Below the pieces are notes generated by a model. It did not search any database. It was given only the letters and a program-made list of their open reading frames with translations, and was not told the origin of the DNA. 64,000 nt of DNA, taken from NCBI GenBank assembly GCA_032622095.1, contig CP136064.1:172372310-172436309 (forward strand), in the 5' to 3' direction. This stretch comes from Siphonodentalium dalli (lineage: Eukaryota; Mollusca; Scaphopoda; Gadilida; Siphonodentaliidae). Shown here in pieces: positions 9,459 through 20,445 of the stretch. Every line of letters starts with the position of its first letter. Position 1 is the stretch's first letter. The translations under genes were made by a program, and so were the position numbers.

Positions 9459-9749
9459 ATGGTAGAGATGGCCAGGGTGGTATTTTGCCCTAGTAACGTA
9501 GTTACAGTAGTAATTTTCATTATCTTGACCCACCGATTCTGGTGGAAATTTGTTAAACATCAGTTGCCAAGGTTAGCCATTATGTACAGTAAGCAGTTAG
9601 ACCAGCGACCTGAGGATATCCTGAATGCCGTGTTCAAAGAACCCATCGACGAAGCAATGGAGACGGATGCACCAAAGCCGTCTGCGCTATTCCGGGACAA
9701 CACTCAGGAACGCCTACATGTATATCCAATTATAGCCGTCAGAGGCTGA
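9459..9749 (+). CDS. Small membrane-anchored open frame, 96 aa, unknown
   Basis: The ATG at 9459 directly follows an in-frame TGA. Residues ~13-29 are strongly hydrophobic (VVTVVIFIILTHRFW), predicting one membrane span, followed by a ~65-residue polar, acidic tail. In position and shape it recalls the anchor and tail of an envelope-like protein, but no surface domain is present upstream and no motif confirms it. It may be a random frame. Confidence 0.3.
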   Translation: MVEMARVVFCPSNVVTVVIFIILTHRFWWKFVKHQLPRLAIMYSKQLDQRPEDILNAVFKEPIDEAMETDAPKPSALFRDNTQERLHVYPIIAVRG

Positions 9750-10202
9750 CCACATCTGTGGCGGATTTGGATTAGTATTAATTATGTATCGTATATTAAT
9801 GTATTCCGAATTTCCTCCGTAATTATTGTTGCGCGGATATCAGAATCATTTGCATGAATATAGACATTTATGCATTTCATATATTTCAAATATTAATTGT
9901 TGCATAACGATGTCCAGGGTATTATAGTTGTATAATCATCAGAATGATTATAGCAAGCGTTGAATAGGGACTATAAATCCCGACATTCAGTCATACGTTT
10001 TGATAATTGAAATCAATCACCCCGACTTATCTGGTGTTTAAACTGTTCGTCAACAAATCCATCTATATAATTAGTTGTAAATTCCATTTTCGTATTGGGC
10101 CGATCTGACGACCCTCAAGCGATACCGATAAATTGGAAAATTAACCATTGTGTATTCTGACTGTGTCATTTGTTCTCAAACCTCACACAAATATCCGTTT
10201 GA

Positions 10203-10532
10203 GTATTACAGGCTGACCATGGCGGTGGAACAAGGGTCGACCAGTTGTCAGAACCTACCCCATACTCGGACATTGAGGACGAAAATACCTCGACGTCCGA
10301 TGATGACGAAAATGACGACGCCATGAAATTTCAATCATAGTTTTACACCGAAAGAGTCACAGCCAGTGGGTCGGAGTTGTCTGAGAGACGCCCAGACGAC
10401 CCGATCTACACGGAGACGACCGACATCGAACCAGCTATCCATCGCCGATGCCGCTGTTGCGAAACACTTCGACGAATCATCGACCTGCTGCGCAGCGACG
10501 AATTGGACTTGCGATTTCAAGATCAACTTTAA
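10203..10532 (+). pseudogene. Acidic/cysteine-rich 3' accessory frame broken by one stop
   Basis: One frame runs from 10203 to TAA at 10530, interrupted only by TAG at 10338..10340. Before the stop it is very acidic (SDIEDENTSTSDDDENDD). After it comes a segment with HRRCRCCETLRRIIDLLRSDE. The frame follows TTACAG at 10206..10211, which resembles a splice acceptor, so the frame could be read from a spliced RNA. The function is unknown. The single stop could be decay, readthrough or an artefact. Confidence 0.4.
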
Positions 10533-10535
10533 ATC

Positions 10536-10550
10536 GAAAAAGTGAAGGAG
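10536..10550 (+). other. Polypurine tract of the gypsy-type element
   Basis: A nearly all-purine run (GAAAAAGTGAAGGAG) ends 3 nt before the 3' LTR, where plus-strand priming is expected. Confidence 0.65.
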
Positions 10551-10553
10551 TAA

Positions 10554-11317
10554 TGTGCCAAGACAACCACAGGGACATAACTTTCAACCCGGGAAGAAGA
10601 TAGGAAATCTCTGTCAGAGGGGCGCTCGATTACCACACATATCAGCGTCGCTGTTGACCACATCTAGATCACAAAAGTACTGAGCACCAAATCGAATTAG
10701 CGAGCGTCCATGCAATAACATAGGGAAATGATTTGTGGAGTAAACAGAACACGGTCTTGAGGATTAGCAAGACCAGATGTATCGCCTAGAAAGCTACTGA
10801 ACCCAGGAGAGTTAATAGGACCCATGGGGAGATGACGATAACTCAATTACCCTAAGTACGATGAACCGACGCGCCGTGAAAATACACATGGCCGTCATTA
10901 GCAGACACTGGGTATTTTAGGAAGAAGAAGCCGACATGAGAGGAGAGTTCTAACCAGTTCTATCTGACCAACACAAGCGATCATCACGAACCCTCGGACG
11001 CTTAGAAGAGCAGAGTGGAGCAATGGACGGAAATACAAGGTAAACATTATGCTCTTGTATTTCTAACAACGCCCCACTGATGCGCCGACGGAGGAAGAAG
11101 AAGAGCAGACGACAGGAAGACGAACTCAACCGGAACTCAACCGAGTAGAAGACAAGCAGACACACACAACCTATGAAGACGGAAGAAGACTCTAAACCAA
11201 GCAGACGACAGGAAGAGAAACCCAGATGCCGATGATTGAACATTATTGACTTTGTTATATATAAATAATCAAACAGTTCTGATAGCCTTAAGAGTTATAT
11301 GTACCCGTATTGGCACA
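10554..11317 (+). repeat. 3' LTR of the gypsy-type element
   Basis: 764 bp, offset exactly 5,011 bp from the 5' LTR and apparently identical to it. Confidence 0.9.
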
Positions 11318-11321
11318 AGAA

Positions 11322-12740
11322 TTATCCTGGTGCAATCAATTTTCCTGCGATTTTGTTTAATATGTTAGCCGAAATTTTCAGTCCAGCTATAATATTCGAT
11401 ATTTAAAACGCATGACGCTGACCATGTCTGCACTTGTAGATTGGCATGTGCAGTTCTCATACGGGAATGACTATAATTACCAAATTTCAGCTCAATCGGC
11501 TCGTCAATTTATCCTGGGCCTTCTGCAGCTATATGTCGTGTAAGTGTAAATTTTCCAAGTCCAGCTATGGTCTGGAAAACAGGAAAAGCGTGGAATTTCG
11601 GACGAAGTTTCAGTGGGAAAGCACGAATTTGACTCATGCATAAAACGAAAATTTAAAACTAACTTCACGCGAATCTCGAAAGAATATCTGAATATACAAT
11701 GAATATCGAACGCGAAATAAAATTTCGGTTAAAAATTAAAGTGGAAAATTTGTGAGTTGGAGAACGCAAATTAGGCCAGAGAAGTCCCCTGGTGCAATCA
11801 ATTTGTTTTGTTTTCGATTTGATAACCGAAATTTCAACAAATCCTCGCCCAATATAAGCACATAATCGACCTATGATGTGAAGTTGGTACATAATGTGAT
11901 TATTTGTTTCTCAGATAAGGAGATAATGGCTCATTCGCGTTGTTTCGTTTTATAGTGCGGGCCACATTGAATACGCATGTTAAAGAGCGCACACATGAAA
12001 AGTAGTGAGTTGGGTTAGTTGTGTCATTGTCCGCATAATCTGCTTATAATCGCCTCATTATATATGAGTCGATTATGTGACTAAGCTGCTCTCATTTTCA
12101 GCACATTATCGATTCAAAATGAGGCATTTCTGAGCAGATTATCTACTAAAAACAAGTTGTATAATAAGCAGATAATGTTCGTTTTTTTTCGAAAAACAGG
12201 CTGTAAGTTTTCAGTCCAGCTATGATATTCGATATTTAAAATGCACGAAGTTGACCATGTCTGGACTTGTAGATTGGCATGTGCAGTTCTCATATGGGAA
12301 TAACTATATATAATTACCAAATTTTAGCTCAATCGACTCGCCAATGCAGCCTGGGCCCTCTACAGCAATATGTCGTGTAAGTGCTCCAAGTCCAGAGACC
12401 AAAACCAGAGATGACGAATGCGTCACTTAGACATGCGGTCGCGGGTTTAAACCACGGATTTTGCTGACTCACGGCGGTTTAAACCTAGAGGTTTACGTAG
12501 ACCAGGTTTAAACCTGAGATGACGAATCGTGCCGAAAAGCGCGGATTCTCGGACGAAGTTTCAGTGGAACAGCACGAATTGGACTCATGGCGCACCCATC
12601 ATGCATAAAACGAAAACATATATATATTTTTTGAAGTGCCGAATATCGAATATCTAACGTCGAACGTCCAAAAAAATAAAATAATAAAAAATAAAAGTGG
12701 AAAATTTGTGAGTTGGAGAGCACGAATTAGGTCTAGAGAA
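11322..12740. repeat. Tandem unit 2, 1,419 bp
   Basis: A complete copy of the unit, starting just after the gypsy-type TSD and ending where unit 3 begins (TTCTCCTGGTGC at 12741). It is very similar to unit 1. It contains an internal foldback around 12030..12175 whose arms share GCAGATTAT/ATAATCTGC motifs. Confidence 0.88.
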
Positions 12741-13905
12741 TTCTCCTGGTGCAATCAATTTTCCTGCGATTTGTTTATATGTTAGCCGAAATTTTCAGTC
12801 CAGCTATAATATTCGATATTTAAAACGCATGACGCTGACCATGTCTGCACTTGTAGATTGGCATGTGCAGTTCTCATACGGGAATGACTATAATTACCAA
12901 ATTTCAGCTCAATCGGCTCGTCAATTTATCCTGGGCCTTCTGCAGCTATATGTCGTGTAAGTGTAAATTTTCCAAGTCCAGCTATGGTCTGGAAAACAGG
13001 AAAAGTGTGGAATTTCGGACGAAGTTTCAGTGGGAAAGCACGAATTTGACTCATGGCGCACCCCTCAAGCATAAAACGAAAATTTAAAACTAACTTCACG
13101 CGAATCTCGAAAGAATATCTGAATATACAATGAATATCGAACGTGAAATAAAATTTCGGCTAAAAATTAAAGTGGAAAATTTGTGAGTTGGAGAACGCGA
13201 ATTAGGCCCAGAGAAGTCCCCTGGTGCAATCAATTTTTTTTGTTTTCGATTTGGTAACCGAAATTTCAACAAATCCTCGCCCAATATAAGCACATAATCG
13301 ACCTATGATATGAAGTTGGTACATAATGTGATTATTTGTTTCTCAGATAAGGAGATAATGGCTCATTCCCGTTGTTTCGTTTTATAGTGCGGGCCACATT
13401 GAATACGCATGTTAAAGAGCGCACACATGAAAAGTCGTGAGTTGTGTTAGTTGTGTCATTGTCCGCATAATCTGCTTATAATCGCCTCATTATATATGAG
13501 TCGATTATGTGACTAATCTGCTCTCATTTTCAGCACATTATCGACTCAAAATGAGGCATTTCTGAGCAGATTATCTACTAAAAACAAGTTGTATAATAAG
13601 CAGATAATGTTCGTTTTTTCGAAAAACAGGCTGTAAGTTTTCAGTCCAGCTATGATATTCGATATTTAAAATGCACGAAGCTGACCATGTCTGGACTTGT
13701 AGATTGGCATGTGCAGTTCTCATATGGGAATGACTATATATAATTACCAAATTTTAGCTCAATCGACTCGCCAATGCAGCCTGTGCCCTCTACAGCAATA
13801 TGTCGTGTAAGTGTAAGTGCTCCAAGTCCAGCTATCGTCTGGAAAACAGGAAAATCGAGGAATTTCGGACGAAGTTTCAGTGGGAGACAACGAATTGGAC
13901 TCAAT
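12741..13905. repeat. Tandem unit 3, truncated
   Basis: Direct continuation of the array. It follows the unit to the CGAAGTTTCAGTGGGAGA segment, then diverges near 13900, so the GGTTTAAACC-rich end is missing. Confidence 0.85.
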
Positions 13906-14250
13906 CGGCTGAATTCTGATCTCAGGTCTAGACCACAGTAATAATAACGGTGTTCCATATCAGGACTTGGTCTCGCGAAACCACGTGGTCCCAAGCTGGG
14001 ATCGGCGCATTATTGTACAATCAACGACAATCAACGACAATCTATGGACAAAAACGTGCTGCGCACTGCATCGAAATTGGTGTATTGGTGTCACCAAACC
14101 TGAGAACGTGAAAGCGGCTTCTCTGTGTTGTATAGCGGTATCTGTATGCCGTCGCCGTTCGACAGGGATCACGGGGCAGGGGTGGTGCAGATTTCTCACC
14201 CCCTATGCGGATGTCACGACGTTGTCAGTTTTACGGGTTGAGGAAAGTCG
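13906..14250. other. No gene seen
   Basis: Unique-looking sequence with a short direct repeat (CAATCAACGA near 14020..14040). Open frames on both strands are short and unrecognised. Confidence 0.5.
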
Positions 14251-14391
14251 AAAAAAAACCTCAAGATAGTTGTAAAAATCACACTGAAGCAGTGAAGGAA
14301 CATGTCCATATATGAGCAAAGCTCGCGTGCGAATGAATCAACTGTGACATGATAACACCAGTCGGCAGCCGCCACTTAGACACGCCCTCAC
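14251..14391. repeat. Fragment of the inverted-arm repeat
   Basis: Nearly identical, in direct orientation, to about 459..589 of the left arm (AACCTCAAGATAGTTG through GACACGCCCTCA). It shows that the arm sequence also moves or is copied in pieces. Confidence 0.8.
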
Positions 14392-15219
14392 AGAGTCTAC
14401 GCAGAAAGTAAATTTCACCGAGAAATCACTCCGCTGTGTGTATAAACCACCGACCCCGGAAAGGGACCGACAAACTTGCCCAGATACACGAATCAGATTA
14501 TCCTCACTTAGAGTGGATGGCGAATCCGCGCTTGTCGGCGTTCGAACCAGCTTCGTCAGCGCTAGACCAAATGGCGGCATGATGCTCCGAGCATTCTACC
14601 GACGGGACCACCGGCGTCCTTTACAATCAATGTTTAGTGTAAAATATTATTTGTTCAGATCAAGAACTATATATTGTTCAACTATGAGTCAAAATATTAC
14701 ACAGAAATTACATTCAGTCCTTGAAAACATTTCGAACCATTATTATAGGGGATATCAAGTGGGAATTTCCAACAACTGGAAATAGTGTGGTACCTGTTGG
14801 AAATGTTCAATTCATTGGTGTGAGGGGGTGACAGGTGCAATGTAATTTCGCGGACTTGGGAATTTGCAATAAGTTGAAAATTTTGAAAGATTCTAACTAA
14901 CTATCGCCGTGATTGAAGTTATTGAAAATTATTTTCCAGAAAATGTAATGGTCACAACGGGGGAGGGAGGGGGGGGGGGGGGGGGGTCAGGAAAAAATTA
15001 CAGACACTATGCGTTTTTTTATTTTTTCCGCTCTCTGTGTACCCACCACCCCTTAATTTTATTTTTTTCCGATTCTGGGATAGGGACACACCCCCTCCAA
15101 ACTGCTTCAAATGACTATTTTACTGTTTACTCAGTTATCCTGATCCTATCCGATGAATGTTCCGTATCATGATTATAGAAGCATTCCTACTTTTTTGTAT
15201 CTACCAACAAGACTAAAGT
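14392..15219. other. No gene seen; 18-bp G run
   Basis: A 115-codon open frame at 14438..14785 is not recognised. A purine-rich tract ends in 18 consecutive G at about 14969..14986. The rest is AT-rich with no supportable gene. Confidence 0.5.
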
Positions 15220-15620
15220 TTAAAAATAATTCTCTAATAAATGTTGGCTGTAGGGTATGCTGATGGATTGACATTTGAAATCCAAGATGGCTGCTGGTGG
15301 CCATGTTTGTATTAAAAAAAATGTTACCTGTAAGGTGTGCTAAATGAATTGGTCTTACGAAGAGTAAAATCCAAATGGCCGCTTTTTTTTTTTTTTACAA
15401 AATTCGGGAAAAAATGGTAGGCACCCCTCGAGAGGTCACACCGAAGATCCATATGAAGGTTGGTGATGATAGGATGAGGGATAAGCTCTGCGGAGTGTGT
15501 TATAGAAGGATTTTGTGATGCAAAGAGTAAAATCTAATATGGCTGCCAGCGGCCATATTTTTCATAAATAGAGGTGATTCTAGACCCATATGCCGAATAT
15601 CGTTGCAATCGGTCAAAGTT
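15220..15620. repeat. Dispersed repeat family A, copy 1
   Basis: Degenerate repeats of ~110-150 bp carrying the phrases AAATCCAAGATGGC, AGAGGTCACACCGAAGATCC and TTGGTGATGATAGGATGAGG. The same phrases recur at 27120..27440, 28000..28260 and 38750..39480. Confidence 0.7.
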
Positions 15621-17417
15621 TGTTTTAACATCTTTGTTTTATTTTATTGTGGTTTTTTGAATAGTCTATATTTATGTGAAGAGTTCAGTGAAGCGTTTAC
15701 ATTTATTTGAAGAATCTATTATTGTGTTATGTTTTCATTTATATAATGTTGAATAAATGATTGTTAATAGAACTATTTAAATATGAGCCTTTCCATGTCA
15801 ATGTGCATTGATAGATCCTTGATGCAAACATTTAGCAAGCTGAACGTGTTATTACCCTTTGGTGTCATCCCTCATTATTAACTGATAATAAACTCAAACC
15901 CCACTACCAAGAGTTAAGTGCATACCTATTACACAATAGAAGCATTCTTAAAACATTTTGTCCCATTATTTTGAAGATAAATTACTCTAGGACAAAATTT
16001 AAAGGGCCAGGAAAAAATGTATAAGTCGAGCTGCTGAACCCACTCACCCCCGCCTAGTGTTTGGAACAGGCAATTCTTCAAGGATTGTTCACTTATAAAC
16101 GGACAATCCTTACCTAAAATGGTCATTAATAAATGGACAATCCAACCACGCGTGGCACGCGAGCTTGGGGTTGTCCACTAAATGAAGACATGTATAGCTA
16201 ATCCTGCATGTTAGCTTCATATTTAATATGAAGGGCAATAACTCTATAAAGAATGTTAATTTACTAAATAACGGTGATTTGTATGAGAAGAGGTGTTTTT
16301 GACGAAATAACGGAGATATTTGAAGAAGATTTTTGACGAAATAACGGATATATTCGAAGAAGTGTTTTTAAAGAACGTCCAAATGGGTGCGTTGTATCAC
16401 ACTCCCGATAGCAGATATTTCCATTGGCATGTAATTGTTTTCAAAATCCATGTTTAAAGATAAATTATGACAAATAAACCAATTTCAAATGTCAAGGCTT
16501 AAGAAACTGGACCAAATAGATCATTAATCAAGAGCAGGGGTCTCATTTAATTTAATTTAATCGGACATTTCCTTATTTTGAACCACAATTTTTCGTTTTG
16601 TCTTAATGTGATTTTGAGAGTTTTTGCTGTTATATTGTATATCCAGTCCAGCAATAATTTATTCTCAAATGACGAATTAGTACTTTCAAAACTAGCTCCG
16701 ACCTCAATTAATTTCAGAAACACGGAACGAAAGACACCCTCATCCAATGCGGATTACGTTCAGATTGCAAAACTACTACCATTCCTTATTTATCCGTGTC
16801 AACCATGCACACCCATCGATAACATATTGTGCGTAGAAATAATAGCACGAAAATTTGACTTAGTCCATCTAACGGTAATATGCTTTCAAACAAGGAAAGG
16901 ATGTTATAAATAAAACTCCACGGTAAAGCCAGATAAACGCACGCATGATTTACAGTCAAATTACCAATCTATTTCGTTACTGCGAAACCAGAAATAGGTA
17001 TTCTCGTCTCAGGTTCAAGTCTCGGTTTATACAAATATCTCAGACCAGGGGGGTGGGGGTACTAAGTCTCAGTTGTAGACTATTACCTATAACACACATA
17101 ATTATCGATTATATTAAATTTTGTCCAGTTCATATATAATTATAATCTTTCCTCTACACGGCATATCAATAAAACATAATGCCTATTTGGTTAACATAAA
17201 GATAAATGCTTCCAAAAAATACATATGTTTCTGTTACCAGAACATGGTTCGAATTATGAACAGACAGACTAAGGCTTGAATGACAATAAGAAAGCAAACC
17301 TTGGTTTACGTAAACCTGAGTTTCAAAAAGACGAGAATACGGACCAGTGCGGATCAATAATCCCAGCTTACTCACTCCGAAGCATGGTAACACATCGCGA
17401 TCACCGTGGTTTGGGCC
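15621..17417. other. No gene seen
   Basis: AT-rich sequence. Short direct repeats around GACGAAATAACGGA lie at about 16300..16355. Open frames up to 111 codons (16578..16913) are not recognised. Confidence 0.45.
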
Positions 17418-17474
17418 TGGGGCCTATACTATATAATTACAATTGCCGTGTTTCTCCACGTGGACAAACTGTCG
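17418..17474. repeat. Inverted repeat partner 1
   Basis: CTGGGGCCTATACTAT through CCACGTGGACAAAC is nearly the reverse complement of 19320..19376. The pair brackets about 1.85 kb. An open frame (17276..17584, 102 codons) overlaps it and is not recognised. Confidence 0.65.
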
Positions 17475-19319
17475 AATACTATGGATACGATAATTTACAA
17501 GTGTGTGCGATTCCCCGTCATTTACAAGAACAGATAAAATCCAGTACTATGGATCTCCGTTTATCTGCGCTTGTTAATGGGTAAAAGGAACTTACTCTAA
17601 TATTATACATAAATGGATATAGTAATGCCTATATATTTGAGTCATTTGGCGAGTGGTTTAGTGGATGTATAAAGTCAATGTTATGATAGGCAATGGGGAA
17701 CACGAAAACTACTTGCGTGCACCATAATCCCAATGGCACAAGCATCGCGAAAATACACAAACGATTACAACATTTTACGCTGAACACGAGTACAACATAT
17801 CGTAAGCGAGAACGCTCGTTATAAGAGATAGATGTTTTATTGACCTACATCATAGAAGACAATATATAGCTTTTCATGTCTTTCCTTGTATTTACATGGT
17901 TCATGGTCAAATATATTTAACGATGTATGTACGAACGCAAAGAGATAGAGACGGATAGAGTGATCACAAATAAACCCCATCGACAGAAAAACCTACACAT
18001 GGTGATTATAGTGTCAGATTGAGCAGGGAAATTTTAACTGGTTGTCGTATACGTACGATTTCGATACATGTACAATGTAATTGAAAACAAACTGAATTGC
18101 CGGAGATAATATACTGATAAAAATATTTCCAAGTTAAAAGGGTGAACATATATATTTCAAGTATATTTTCCAAAGGGTCGGTGTAACTTTTTGTTTAAGT
18201 AGAAACTTAGATTTAACAACCAAAATTACACTGAATGTAGGAAAACATCATACTAGTGGTATACATTATAATTTGCAGTTACATTAGCTGGAAAATGTAG
18301 TCATTGTAATGATTATAACCTATTCTCCAGTCTTAATTTTTAAATTCAGTGCTATTTTCTACCATGGAATCGCGGTAACATTCACGTATAAGGTCTCCGC
18401 TGCCCGAGTACACCTCCTCCCTGAACCAGAGAACTATATTTGCACCCCATTCGGTTGTAATTCTGCAATGGTTACTCAAGATTTCCAACTGTTAGAAATC
18501 CCCAAACCAACAATTCCAGCCTATCGAAACTTCTCAACTAATTGCCATTTACCCCCATAAATCAATCATCACTAACTTTGGGACGAAGATTATTGTGATG
18601 CGCCAACACCCATTGAACGTCGCTGCGTGACATTCCCAATTGTTGAGTATTTTGCTGAGAATCGCCCCCGTCAAAACATAATTTATGTGGAATCCATTAT
18701 TTCTCAAAGCCAATTTGTCTATGTTTATGAACCCCATCTCAAAATATATCTATCTAAACCATGCGTAATTTGAACCCATCATCCCAATATGACTACGATT
18801 GTATTGACCCGGTGTAACTTCGCACGTCGAGAAAGGGTTAATGCATGAGTGCTCAATACACAAAGCGATAATCCGACATATCGACATTCGCACGCGTTTC
18901 ATTGCGGTGACAACCACTAATTCACCTCGTATAATTGTAATGTTAACACCGTGTTCTACCCGATTTGTGTTATGTCTGTACTATGGAACTCCCTAAGTTG
19001 GTAATTTATCAGCCCGTCAAGCGAGTTCTTGTTTTTCTCCAAGTTAGACAATTCGAGTACTATAGAATAACAAAAAGATGCAGCGTTGGGACACTCCAAA
19101 CACCACAAAAACCGAGCGGCTTGCTGCTGAAATGAATCCCAGTTACAGAATGGCTCTCCCAGAACATTATATAAGTCAGTTCACAACGATGTATGGTGTG
19201 AAAAAGGGTAATCGCCTATTGTTAAATTCCAATATCCAATGCAAGGAATTTACAAGAACACAATTGCTCGAGTACTATAGAACACAAGTCTAGCTTTACA
19301 AGACTGTGAAATTACCGAA
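17475..19319. other. Spacer between the inverted partners; no clear gene
   Basis: Small open frames include 19078..19293 (71 codons, MQRWDTPNTTKTERLAAEM...), which has no recognised motif. The phrase GTACTAT(G/A)GA recurs at about 17554, 18979, 19058 and 19270. It could be the inside of a foldback element. Confidence 0.35.
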
Positions 19320-19376
19320 TAACTCTGTCCACATGGAGAAACACGGCAATTGTAATTCTATAGTATAGGCCCCTGG
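19320..19376. repeat. Inverted repeat partner 2
   Basis: Reverse complement of 17418..17474 with few mismatches (TCCACATGGAGAAACACGGC and AATTGTAATTCTATAGTATAG). Confidence 0.65.
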
Positions 19377-19429
19377 TCTAGACTATAGTTTACACGAAGC
19401 CTGGTCTTGAACAGAGACCAGAATTCGGG

Positions 19430-19637
19430 CGCACCCCTCATGCATAAAACGAAGATTTTGTTTTTATTATCTAAGTGCGGAATATCGAATATCTAACGTC
19501 GAACGTCCAACTAACTTCACGCGAATCTCGAATGTATATCTGAATATCCAATGAATATCGAACGTGAAATAAAATTTCGGCTAAAAATTAAAGTGGAAAA
19601 TTTGTGATTTGGAGAACACGAATTCGGTCTAGATGTG
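19430..19637. repeat. Fragment of the 1.42-kb unit, direct orientation
   Basis: Carries GCGCACCCCTCATGCATAAA, GAATATCGAATATCTAACGT and AGTGGAAAATTTGTGA in the same order as the units. Both ends are broken. Confidence 0.75.
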
Positions 19638-20445
19638 TAAATCATGGTAAAATCTACGATGTTTCAATACACATATTCCCATTCGTACATCTCCACATCC
19701 ATTACCATGGAGTGAAAATGTGGCCATGCAGTCTGAGTTAAATATATTATGTCAACACAACTGTTTGAAATACTCGCAGCCACATTTTTATGTTCTCTCA
19801 AGTCAGCCGTCTACGTGGTTGTTTTGCACGTATTTCTTTAAAGTACATTTCATTGATGCCCATAACTTTATATGTGAGTGTCAGAATGATTATTTTGAGC
19901 ATATAAGCACCCATCTTCTTAACACAATTTTGATGCAGTTACTATTTACTCGATGTTAATTTTAATCTTGGTGGTCTTTATATACACAGGTACATTCGGC
20001 AACAATTAGGAACTGAAATGTCACCAGATACAAGTCTTTGACGAAAATATTTTTGTCAGTTTTGAATTCGTGAATTCAAAACTGAGCGAAAAATAGTACT
20101 GCGCGAATTTAAATACGAGTAAGGTATGTACGTTTTGAGACACCTCTTCCAGAATTATGTATACATAACATTTAGGGTTCGAACGAGACATGTCCGTTTA
20201 AACTCAGATCGGCGGAAAAGAAAGAAGATAAATACCACGAACACGACCCAAAAGAAGATGGTGTAAAAATAAAAAATTCGAACGCCGAGAAATGGCCAGA
20301 GTTCAAATTAAATATCGACCAAGCGAAAATAAATGCGATTTTGAATCGAATCGAATATTTATCATGTAAACAAGTCTTATAGTTAACGCCGACTTGGCTA
20401 TGTTGGTAGCGGTAAGTCTTACGTAGGGGACTGGACTATGTGGCC
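19638..20445. other. No gene seen; one perfect palindrome
   Basis: A 30-bp palindrome with a 14-bp stem and 2-nt turn lies at 20056..20085 (TCAGTTTTGAATTC plus its complement). An open frame at 19720..19959 is not recognised. Confidence 0.5.

Larger units (their letters stand above)
9115..10535 (+). other. 3' region of the gypsy-type element
   Basis: About 1.4 kb between the pol remnant and the polypurine tract. It includes AATAAATAAA near 9300 and two small open frames (9459..9749 and 10203..10532, listed separately). The rest shows no clear coding signal. Some gypsy relatives carry env or accessory genes here; nothing proves that for this one. Confidence 0.5.
5543..11317 (+). mobile_element. 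Ty3/gypsy-type LTR retrotransposon with pol core deleted
   Basis: The 5,775-bp element has two 764-bp LTRs that look identical by eye. Their ends are TGTGCCAA and TTGGCACA, and AGAA (5539..5542 and 11318..11321) is the target duplication. Order: LTR, primer site, gag, -1 frameshift signal, a protease fused to the integrase C-terminal domain, ~1.4 kb of 3' region with small open frames, polypurine tract, LTR. The gypsy-type assignment rests on the CCHC Gag, the DSGA protease and the gag-pro-...-integrase end order. Reverse transcriptase, RNase H and the catalytic integrase core are missing. Identical LTRs imply very recent insertion, so it was probably mobilised in trans. Confidence 0.9.

Noticed and set aside
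14438-14785. 115-codon frame as a coding gene
   Set aside because: No recognised motif, no splice or promoter context and composition like surrounding non-coding DNA.
20391-20425. tRNA-like TGGCTATGTTGGTAGCGG
   Set aside because: There is a loose A-box look, but no B-box (GGTTCGANTCC) at the right distance and no cloverleaf.
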